This document shows positions 58,185 to 64,000 of a stretch of DNA of 64,000 nt, in pieces. Source of the stretch: Streptomyces sp. NBC_01306 (GTDB lineage: Bacteria > Actinomycetota > Actinomycetes > Streptomycetales > Streptomycetaceae); NCBI RefSeq assembly GCF_026340465.1, contig NZ_JAPEPC010000001.1:5996001-6060000 (forward strand). The letters are read 5' to 3'. The notes beneath the pieces are model-generated. The model was given only the letters and a program-made list of their open reading frames with translations, had not been told where the DNA came from and searched no databases. Position numbers and translations under genes: made by a program. Positions within the stretch are counted from its first letter, which is position 1. The number at the start of each line of letters is the position of its first letter.

Positions 58185-58344
58185 GGGCCTGTGGTTTGGA
58201 TCAGGCCGGGCTCGCGGGGTCTGGCACGCACGCTCGCTGCGTTGTCGTCGGTCGCCGACGCTCCGCGTCGACTCCCTCCTCCGCCTTGCGATCGCACGCA
58301 CCAGACCCCGCTCCCTGATCCGGCCTGATCCAAACCACAGGCCC
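58185..58344. mobile_element. 160-bp palindromic MITE-like element
   Basis: The 25-bp ends 58185-58209 (starting GGGCCTGTGGTTTGGATCAG) and 58320-58344 are perfect inverted repeats. Just inside, CGGGGTCTGG (58215-58224) and CCAGACCCCG (58301-58310) form a second perfect inverted repeat. The centre holds many short dyads around GTCGCCGACG. It codes for nothing. It occupies most of the 284-bp gap between divergent genes. No target-site duplication is obvious. It resembles dispersed palindromic repeats I associate with Streptomyces genomes. Confidence 0.8.
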
Positions 58345-58443
58345 TAGACGTGGGCGCACTTCTCAAGTGGCGTAGGTTTTCCCTGGGAGCTGCGCCCACA
58401 GGCGCACGCGCGAACCGAGACTGCATGGGGAGACAACGCGCTC

Positions 58444-59241
58444 ATGAGCGATGTACTGGAGCTGCTGGACGTATCGGTGGTCCGCGACGGACGTGCTCTG
58501 GTGGACGACGTCTCCTGGGCGGTGAAGGAGGGGGAGCGCTGGGTCATCCTCGGCCCCAACGGCGCGGGCAAGACCACCCTCCTCAATATCGCGTCCAGCT
58601 ACCTCTTCCCGACCACCGGCACCGCGTCCATCCTCGGTGAGCAGCTCGGCAAGCCCGGCACCGACGTCTTCGAGCTCCGCCCGCGCATCGGCATGGCCGG
58701 CGCCGCCATGGCCGAGAAGATGCCCAAGCGGCAGACCGTGCTGCAAGTGGTGCTCACCGCGGCCTACGGCATGACGGCCACCTGGAACGAGGACTACGAG
58801 GAGGTCGACGAGCAGCGCGCCCGCGCCTTCCTCGACCGCCTCGGCATGACCGAGTTCCTGGACCGCAAGTTCGGCACCCTCTCCGAGGGCGAGCGCAAGC
58901 GCACCCTGATCGCCCGCGCGATGATGACCGACCCCGAGCTGCTCCTGCTCGACGAGCCCGCCGCCGGTCTCGACCTCGGCGGCCGCGAGGATCTCGTACG
59001 CCGTCTCGGCCGGCTGGCCAAGGACCCGTACGCCCCCTCGATGGTGATGGTGACCCACCACGTCGAGGAGATCGCCCCGGGCTTCACCCACGTCCTGATG
59101 ATCCGTCAGGGCAAGGTGCTCGCCGCCGGTCCGATGGAGACCGAACTGAGCTCCCGCAACCTCTCCCTCTGCTTCGGGCTGCCGCTCGTCGTCGAACAGC
59201 GCGGCAACCGCTGGACCGCGCAGGGCCTTCCGCTCGGCTGA
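58444..59241 (+). CDS. ABC transporter ATP-binding protein
   Basis: The 265-residue ATPase has Walker A GPNGAGKTT (about 38-46), a variant signature LSEGERKR, and Walker B LLLLDEPAAGLD. It matches the YlmA-like branch of stand-alone ABC ATPases found widely in actinobacteria. No permease gene is adjacent, so the transport partner, if any, is elsewhere. GGGGAGA lies upstream of ATG 58444. TAGGTT at about 58373, just outside the palindromic element, may be its -10. Confidence 0.92.
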   Translation: MSDVLELLDVSVVRDGRALVDDVSWAVKEGERWVILGPNGAGKTTLLNIASSYLFPTTGTASILGEQLGKPGTDVFELRPRIGMAGAAMAEKMPKRQTVLQVVLTAAYGMTATWNEDYEEVDEQRARAFLDRLGMTEFLDRKFGTLSEGERKRTLIARAMMTDPELLLLDEPAAGLDLGGREDLVRRLGRLAKDPYAPSMVMVTHHVEEIAPGFTHVLMIRQGKVLAAGPMETELSSRNLSLCFGLPLVVEQRGNRWTAQGLPLG

Positions 59242-59300
59242 CCGGTTCCGTACTCCTTGCGCCCTGTCCCCGAAGGGGACTGCCGCCCTACCATGACCCC

Positions 59301-59729
59301 GTGGACATCGAGACATGGGTGTGGTGGCTGATCGGCGCGGCCGGGCTGGGAATCCCGCTCGTCATCACCGCCATGCCCGAATTCGGGATGCTGGCCGTAG
59401 GGGCGGTCGCCGCGTCGGCCGCCGCCGGCCTCGGCGTCGGCCCGGTGCCCCAGGTCCTCGTCTTCGTGATCGTGTCCGTCGCACTCATCGCCGTAGTACG
59501 CCCCATCGCCAACCGGCACCGGTCCCAGCGACCTGAACTGGCCACCGGGATCGATGCGTTGAAAGGCCGTCAGGCCGTCGTCCTGGAGCGGGTCGACGGC
59601 AGCGGCGGCCGTATCAAGCTGGCCGGAGAGGTGTGGTCGGCGCGGGCCCTCGACGGTGACAGCAGTTATCAGCCAGGTCAGCAGGTCGACGTCGTGGAGA
59701 TCGACGGAGCGACAGCCGTCGTCCTGTGA
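59301..59729 (+). CDS. NfeD family membrane protein
   Basis: The 142-residue protein has two to three membrane helices (about 5-80) and a C-terminal OB-fold region (LKGRQAVVLERVDGSGGRIKLAGEVWSARA), which is the NfeD layout. GTG 59301 is the start. It lies 82 bp before the SPFH gene, a pairing conserved across bacteria, where NfeD and SPFH proteins act together in membrane microdomain organisation or quality control. Confidence 0.93.
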   Translation: MDIETWVWWLIGAAGLGIPLVITAMPEFGMLAVGAVAASAAAGLGVGPVPQVLVFVIVSVALIAVVRPIANRHRSQRPELATGIDALKGRQAVVLERVDGSGGRIKLAGEVWSARALDGDSSYQPGQQVDVVEIDGATAVVL

Positions 59730-59811
59730 CAGAACCTCACACACGGCAGGCCGAGGTCTGCGAAGATCATTCATCGGGAACTGTCGGCAATCGAAGGGCA
59801 CGGGGAGCACG

Positions 59812-60753
59812 ATGCCATCCGTCATCATCGTTCTGATCATTCTGGTGGTGCTGGTCTTCATCGCCCTGATCAAAACGATCCAGGTGATCCCACAGGCCAG
59901 CGCCGCCATCGTCGAACGGTTCGGCCGCTACACACGAACTCTCAACGCCGGACTGAACATCGTCGTCCCGTTCATCGACTCGATCCGCAACCGGATCGAC
60001 CTCCGGGAACAGGTCGTGCCCTTCCCGCCGCAGCCGGTGATCACCCAGGACAACCTGGTCGTCAACATCGACACGGTCATCTACTACCAGGTGACCGACG
60101 CCCGCGCCGCGACCTACGAAGTGGCCAGCTACATCCAGGCGATCGAGCAGCTCACCGTCACCACCCTCCGCAACATCATCGGCGGCATGGACCTGGAGCG
60201 GACCCTGACCTCCCGTGAGGAGATCAACGCGGCGCTGCGCGGTGTACTCGACGAGGCCACCGGCAAGTGGGGCATCCGCGTCAACCGCGTCGAACTCAAG
60301 GCCATCGAACCGCCCACCTCCATCCAGGACTCGATGGAGAAGCAGATGCGCGCCGACCGTGACAAGCGCGCCGCGATCCTCCAGGCCGAAGGTGTCCGGC
60401 AGTCCGAAATCCTGCGCGCCGAGGGCGAGAAGCAGTCGGCCATCCTCCGGGCCGAAGGTGAGGCCAAGGCCTCGGCGCTGCGCGCGGAGGGCGAGGCCCA
60501 GGCCATCCGTACGGTCTTCGAGTCGATCCACGCGGGCGACGCCGACCAGAAGCTGCTCGCCTACCAGTACCTCCAGATGCTCCCGAAGATCGCCGAGGGC
60601 GACGCCAACAAGCTCTGGATCGTGCCGAGCGAGATCGGCGACGCGCTCAAGGGACTCAGCGGAGCCTTCGGGAACCTCGGCGACAACGTCCCCGGCTTCA
60701 ACACCGGCAAGGAGTCGCCCGCGCCCCCGGCCGCGAGGCGCCCCTCGGAGTAA
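59812..60753 (+). CDS. SPFH/band-7 family protein (stomatin/QmcA-like)
   Basis: The 313-residue protein has an N-terminal membrane helix (SVIIVLIILVVLVFIALI), the band-7 domain (QASAAIVERFGRYTRTLNAGLNIVVPFID at about 29-57), and a helical tail with repeated ILRAEGE units (about 185-225) that forms coiled-coil assemblies. ATG 59812 has GGGGAGCAC upstream. It is paired with NfeD, as usual. Likely a membrane microdomain scaffold. Confidence 0.95.
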   Translation: MPSVIIVLIILVVLVFIALIKTIQVIPQASAAIVERFGRYTRTLNAGLNIVVPFIDSIRNRIDLREQVVPFPPQPVITQDNLVVNIDTVIYYQVTDARAATYEVASYIQAIEQLTVTTLRNIIGGMDLERTLTSREEINAALRGVLDEATGKWGIRVNRVELKAIEPPTSIQDSMEKQMRADRDKRAAILQAEGVRQSEILRAEGEKQSAILRAEGEAKASALRAEGEAQAIRTVFESIHAGDADQKLLAYQYLQMLPKIAEGDANKLWIVPSEIGDALKGLSGAFGNLGDNVPGFNTGKESPAPPAARRPSE

Positions 60754-60766
60754 CGACCCGGCGCGA

Positions 60767-60820
60767 CGGAGAAGCCCGCCCCCGGCCGGATCGGCACATG
60801 ACAGGGGGCGGGCTTCTCCG
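60767..60820. terminator. 17-bp bidirectional stem-loop
   Basis: The arm 60767-60783 (CGGAGAAGCCCGCCCCC) is an exact inverted repeat of 60804-60820 around a 20-nt loop. It lies between the SPFH gene and the convergent HNH gene. Confidence 0.85.
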
Positions 60821-60827
60821 CGTACGT

Positions 60828-61331
60828 CTACGCGGTCTGCGGGAGCCAGTCGGGCAGCGCCTGCCGGTCACCGGCACCGAGCGCGAGCATCATCGCGTCG
60901 GCCGGAGTCGGCACGAACGGCCTGCGCAGCAGCGGCATTCCGGCCTGGTCCGGGGTACGGGCCGCTTTGCGGTGGTTGTCCTCGGCGCAGGAGGCCACCG
61001 TGTTCAGCCAGGTGTCCTGGCCGCCCTGCGCGCGCGGCACCACATGGTCGACGGTGGTCGCCCGCCGCCCGCAGTACGCGCACCTGTGCTGGTCACGGAC
61101 CAGCACCCCCCGTCTCGACCACGGTGCCTGTCTTCGGAAGGGCACCCGGACATAGCGGCAGAGCCTGATCACCCGGGGTACCGGCAGCTCGACAGCGGCC
61201 GCACGCACCCGGAGCCCGGGGTGGGCCTGCTCGACCACGGCCTTGTCCTGGAGCACCAGGACCACCGCGCGGTTGAGCGTCACTGTCGACAGCGGTTCGA
61301 AGCTGGCGTTCAGTACCAATGTGTCCCGCAT
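60828..61331 (-). CDS. HNH endonuclease family protein
   Basis: The 167-residue protein has the HNH core CAYCGRRATTVDHVVPRAQGG (zinc Cys pair and DH) followed by NTVASCAEDNHRKA. The N terminus, MRDTLVLNASFEPLSTVTLNRAVVLVL, is typical of the widespread actinobacterial HNH proteins of unknown target. The ATG at 61331 has GGAGGTG upstream; the ORF to 61415 is too long. It could be a repair or restriction-type nuclease; no methylase is nearby. Confidence 0.9.
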   Translation of the reverse strand: MRDTLVLNASFEPLSTVTLNRAVVLVLQDKAVVEQAHPGLRVRAAAVELPVPRVIRLCRYVRVPFRRQAPWSRRGVLVRDQHRCAYCGRRATTVDHVVPRAQGGQDTWLNTVASCAEDNHRKAARTPDQAGMPLLRRPFVPTPADAMMLALGAGDRQALPDWLPQTA

Positions 61332-61421
61332 GGTGCCCACCTCCGTGTGCCGGCCCACCCCCTGGCGGGACGCGGGACTGGGATCAACTCTGGCCGGGCA
61401 CGCCACGATGGACAACGCAAT

Positions 61422-61463
61422 AAAAAAGGCCCTGCCCTGGTCTCTCCAAGACCGGGGCAGGGC
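61422..61463 (-). terminator. Intrinsic terminator with U-tract after the PEBP gene
   Basis: On the minus strand GCCCTGCCCCGGTCT (61449-61463) pairs with AGACCAGGGCAGGGC (61429-61443) with one mismatch, and is followed by CTTTTTTA. It ends the minus-strand transcript of the PEBP gene before the HNH gene. Confidence 0.88.
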
Positions 61464-61480
61464 AAACAGACGCGCAGGCT

Positions 61481-62017
61481 TCAGCTTTCGGCGGGAGCCG
61501 CGTACTCGGCGATGAGCTGGGCGCGTGCCAGCGTGTGGAACCGCAGATTGAAGCCGACCGCGGCGGGCGGGGTGTCCGAGTCGATACCGAGCTGCGGGGT
61601 GTCCACCGCGTACACGGTGAAGACATAGCGGTGGTTCTCACCGGCCGGCGGCGCGGCGCCCCCGAACTCCTTCGCGCCGTAGTCGTTGCGGGCCTGCACC
61701 GCGCCGGGCGGCAGCCCCTTGAACGCACCACTGCCCGCACCCGCGGGCAGCTCGCTCACCGAGGCCGGAATGTCGAACAGCGACCAGTGCCAGAACCCGC
61801 TGCCCGTGGGCGCGTCGGGGTCGAAGCAGGTCACGGCGAAACTCCTGGTCTCCGGCGGGAACCCCTCCCACCGCAGCTGCGGCGAGGTATTCCCCGCCGC
61901 GTACACCTGAGCGTCCTTCAATACCGCACCCGGCGCGATGTCCTCGCTCACCACGGTGAACGAGGGCACCGGCGGATGAAAGTCATGGGGGAGCGGCGGC
62001 TTGCTGAGCCCGGTCAC
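61481..62017 (-). CDS. YbhB/YbcL family Raf-kinase-inhibitor-like protein (PEBP)
   Basis: The 178-residue protein has the PEBP pocket motifs DPDAPTGSGFWHW (about 67-79) and the later YVFTVYAVD. PEBP-fold proteins bind anionic phospholipids or nucleotides in eukaryotes; bacterial roles are undefined. The protein has no signal sequence. ATG 62017 is the start. It is separated by 42 bp from the Spo0M gene upstream on the same strand. Confidence 0.93.
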   Translation of the reverse strand: MTGLSKPPLPHDFHPPVPSFTVVSEDIAPGAVLKDAQVYAAGNTSPQLRWEGFPPETRSFAVTCFDPDAPTGSGFWHWSLFDIPASVSELPAGAGSGAFKGLPPGAVQARNDYGAKEFGGAAPPAGENHRYVFTVYAVDTPQLGIDSDTPPAAVGFNLRFHTLARAQLIAEYAAPAES

Positions 62018-62059
62018 GACGGCACCTCCTGCATCGGCTGTCAGTTTCCTTGTCCGACC

Positions 62060-62842
62060 CTAGAGCCAGTTCCGTCTGCCACCCACATCGGCCAGCCACT
62101 GATGGAGGTATCCCGTCCAGTCGGTGTCCCGGAAGTCGTGCAGCCCCACCTGGAACGCCCGGTACGAGTCACTGCTCTCGCTGAAGAGACCCGGCTTCTT
62201 GTCCATTTCCAGTATCACGTCCATCTCACGGTCGTCCGTGACGAAGGTCAACTCGACCTGGTTCAGCCCCCGGTACTGTTCCGGCGGGCAGAACTCGATC
62301 TCTTGGTAGAAGGGGAGCAGCTGGCGTGTGCCGCGGATGCGGCCGCGCTCCAGATCCGCACTCACGAACCGGAAACCGAGCTCGCCGAAGGCGTCAAGAA
62401 CGGCCTGCTGGGCGGGGAGCGGATGCACCTGAATGGGGTCGAGGTCCCCGGCGTCCAGCGCCCGCGCGATCTCCAGCTCCGTCGTCACTCCGATATGCAT
62501 CCCGGGCAGCGGCCGCCCCGCGATGTTCGTGATCGGGGTCTCCCAGGGTATTTCGAGCCCGAACGGCACCACATGCAGGGCGCCCGCCGCGATCGCCAGA
62601 TCCCCGCCCAGGCGTACCTCGGTGAACTCGATGTCCTGCTTGACCTCGTGGTCGCCGCCCTCGATCTCCACCCGGCCCTGGAGCCCCACGGAGAGGCCTT
62701 CGATCAGCTGGTCGACGGCACCGCCCCGAATCCGCACCTCCCCCTGGACCACACCGCCCGGCACGACGTTCGCCTCGGCCAGCTCCGTCTCCACCGAAGC
62801 ACCGCCGGCCCCCAAGCTCGCGAGCAGTCTCTTGAACCCCAT
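62060..62842 (-). CDS. Sporulation-control protein Spo0M family
   Basis: The 260-residue protein starts MGFKRLLASLGAGGASVETELAEANVVPGGVVQGEVRIRGG, the Spo0M N terminus, with an arrestin-like beta fold throughout (VEIEGGDHEVKQDIEFTEVRLGG, FGLEIPWETPITNIAGRPLPGM). The C terminus has YLHQWLADV. In Bacillus, Spo0M affects sporulation and cell division. ATG 62842 has GGAGTGGG upstream; the extension to 63076 is a shadow of the glycosylase gene. Confidence 0.93.
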   Translation of the reverse strand: MGFKRLLASLGAGGASVETELAEANVVPGGVVQGEVRIRGGAVDQLIEGLSVGLQGRVEIEGGDHEVKQDIEFTEVRLGGDLAIAAGALHVVPFGLEIPWETPITNIAGRPLPGMHIGVTTELEIARALDAGDLDPIQVHPLPAQQAVLDAFGELGFRFVSADLERGRIRGTRQLLPFYQEIEFCPPEQYRGLNQVELTFVTDDREMDVILEMDKKPGLFSESSDSYRAFQVGLHDFRDTDWTGYLHQWLADVGGRRNWL

Positions 62843-62942
62843 GCCCACTCCACTCCTCATCGCTTCTTTTTGATCTTGCACCCCCATACATACGCGTCGA
62901 CGCGCGACGACCGCCGGCCGCACCCCACTACGCTCGTACGCC

Positions 62943-63584
62943 ATGAGTGCCAGCCCGGACCGTACGCCCCTGCCACGAGACTTCTTCGAACGCTCCGTAC
63001 TGGAGGTCGCCCCGGATCTCCTGGGCTGCACCCTGGTCCGCCGCACCCCGGACGGGCCGATGGAACTGCGCCTCACAGAAGTGGAGGCGTACGCGGGGGA
63101 GGTCGACCCGGGTTCGCACGCCTACCGCGGCCGGACGGCCCGCAACGAGGTCATGTTCGGCCCGCCCGGCCATGTGTACGTCTACTTCACCTACGGCATG
63201 TGGCACTGCATGAACCTGGTCTGCGGCCCGGAGGGCAGGGCGAGCGGGGTACTGCTCCGCGGGGGAGAGGTGACAGCGGGCGCCGAGCTGGTACGGGAAC
63301 GCCGCCCCTCGGCCCGGCACGACAGAGAACTGGCGAAGGGCCCGGCCCGGCTGGCGACCGGTCTGGACGTCGACCGCTCGCTCAACGGCGCCGATGTCTG
63401 CGCACCGGGGGAGACCGTGCTGTCGATCCTCACGGGTACTCCGCCTCACCCCGATCTCGTACGCAGCGGCCCCCGCACGGGAGTTGGCGGCGCGGGCGCC
63501 CACCAGCCCTGGCGCTTCTGGATCGACAGCGATCCCACGGTCAGCCCGTACCGTGCGCATGTTCCACGCAGGAAGCGGACTTGA
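62943..63584 (+). CDS. 3-methyladenine DNA glycosylase (AAG/MPG family)
   Basis: The 213-residue protein has the MPG motifs LLGCTLVRR, LTEVEAYAGEVDPGSHAYRGRTARNEVMFGPPGHVYVYFTYGMWHCMNLV (with the catalytic Glu and the intercalating Tyr) and the C-terminal GPRTGVGGAGAHQPWRFW. It excises alkylated purines from DNA. The start ATG 62943 is preceded by no strong site. Its stop codon lies inside the -35 element of the first rrn promoter. Confidence 0.95.
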   Translation: MSASPDRTPLPRDFFERSVLEVAPDLLGCTLVRRTPDGPMELRLTEVEAYAGEVDPGSHAYRGRTARNEVMFGPPGHVYVYFTYGMWHCMNLVCGPEGRASGVLLRGGEVTAGAELVRERRPSARHDRELAKGPARLATGLDVDRSLNGADVCAPGETVLSILTGTPPHPDLVRSGPRTGVGGAGAHQPWRFWIDSDPTVSPYRAHVPRRKRT

Positions 63585-63609
63585 CTCGGCTGGTACCGAC
63601 GCCTAACGT
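63581..63609 (+). promoter_or_regulatory. Upstream rrn promoter
   Basis: TTGACT (63581-63586) and TAACGT (63604-63609) are separated by exactly 17 bp, a strong vegetative promoter. The -35 overlaps the stop codon of the glycosylase gene. A further TTGACA (63622-63627) lies just downstream without a clear -10. It probably is the first of several promoters of the rRNA operon that starts beyond the window. Confidence 0.75.
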
Positions 63610-63752
63610 AGTCCGAGCCGCTTGACACGGGCACTGCTATCGGAACGGCCCATCGGGCCGAACCTGAGCAGCCCGAAGTGGCCAACCACTACCTACGATC
63701 TCCCTCAGCGGGTTTGATTTTTGGCGTGCCGAAATTCGAATCCAAGGCTCGA

Positions 63753-63782
63753 TTATGAGCCTCTGAAGAAATCGGCTAACGT
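63753..63782 (+). promoter_or_regulatory. Second rrn promoter
   Basis: TTATGA (63753-63758) and TAACGT (63777-63782) have an 18-bp spacer. The 10-mer CTAACGTAGT around the -10 (63776-63785) is identical to the one at the first promoter (63603-63612). A downstream TAGAGT (63868-63873) is a likely further -10. Several promoters are usual for Streptomyces rrn operons. Confidence 0.65.
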
Positions 63783-63919
63783 AGTGGACACGCCGAAAGG
63801 GAAACGCGAAAGCGAAGAACTGGAAAGCAAACCCGGCCGACCGGGAATCGGACACGAAAGAGTCTGATAGAGTCGGAAACGCAAGACCGAAGGGAAAAGC
63901 CCGGAGGAAAGCCCGAGAG

Positions 63920-64000
63920 GGTGAGTACAAAGGAAGCGTCCGTTCCTTGAGAACTCAACAGCGTGCCAAAAGTCAACGCCAGATATGTTGATACCCCGGC
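63920..64000 (+). ncRNA. rRNA operon leader, partial
   Basis: The end of the window reads TTGAGAACTCAACAGCGTGC (from 63947) and then GTCAACGCCAGATATGTTGA, the conserved antitermination/processing leader that precedes Streptomyces 16S rRNA. TTGAG-AA-CTCAA is a short dyad within it. The 16S gene itself begins beyond position 64000. The 63585-64000 stretch contains no protein gene. Confidence 0.8.

Overview
This is a high-GC actinobacterial chromosome segment, almost certainly Streptomyces. The evidence is a GC-rich third codon position throughout, many GTG starts, a short chaplin, a Gbn-type nucleoid protein, an Asp23/AmaP cluster and a Streptomyces-type rrn leader at the right edge. The gene order matches, from memory, the S. 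coelicolor core region running downward from about SCO1848 (cob cluster) through pit, gbn (SCO1839), moaA (SCO1821), tyrS (SCO1818), fabG-fabI (SCO1815-1814), serB (SCO1808) and chpE (SCO1800) to an rRNA operon. No locus tag was checked.

Layout. 0-13 kb: the start of cobD under a cobalamin riboswitch; a phosphate transporter gene (pit) with an upstream PHO-box-like repeat; an aldolase; an alpha/beta hydrolase; an ABC-F ATPase with a possible leaderless leader peptide; gbn with a GATC-rich upstream region; an enoyl-CoA hydratase; and a five-gene Asp23/AmaP envelope-stress operon with a divergent sixth gene. 13-34 kb: mainly housekeeping functions. These are a GH15 glucanase/trehalase, SURF1, a DEDDh exonuclease with a BRCT domain, a VIT metal transporter, a sterol-desaturase-type hydroxylase, lysoplasmalogenase, a zinc alcohol dehydrogenase, a subtilase, a DUF485/acetate symporter pair, moaA, tyrS, a TldD/TldE pair and fabG-fabI.

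34.3-43.8 kb: seven collinear minus-strand genes that look like an accessory catabolic operon. They encode a UbiD-type decarboxylase, an Asp/Glu racemase-superfamily protein that appears to lack both usual cysteines, an ACMSD-type amidohydrolase, an orphan molybdenum hydroxylase large subunit, a GntR regulator, an NCS2 nucleobase permease and a TRZ/ATZ-type deaminase. The sequence TTGCATGTAA occurs ahead of the first gene and again ahead of the regulator, which suggests an operator. The set points to uptake and breakdown of an N-heteroaromatic compound through a pathway I do not recognise. It is the best candidate in the window for an undescribed system.

44-64 kb: a GntR/MFS pair around a clear palindromic operator, a 38-aa transporter-associated microprotein, a SixA-like phosphatase, serB, an FHA-FHA-ABC exporter, a secreted lytic transglycosylase, an orphan QueA-like protein, a two-component system beside chpE, a 160-bp palindromic MITE-like element, an NfeD/SPFH membrane pair, an HNH nuclease, PEBP and Spo0M proteins, and a 3-methyladenine DNA glycosylase. 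The window ends in the multi-promoter leader of a plus-strand rRNA operon. I saw no tRNA gene, CRISPR array, insertion sequence or prophage.
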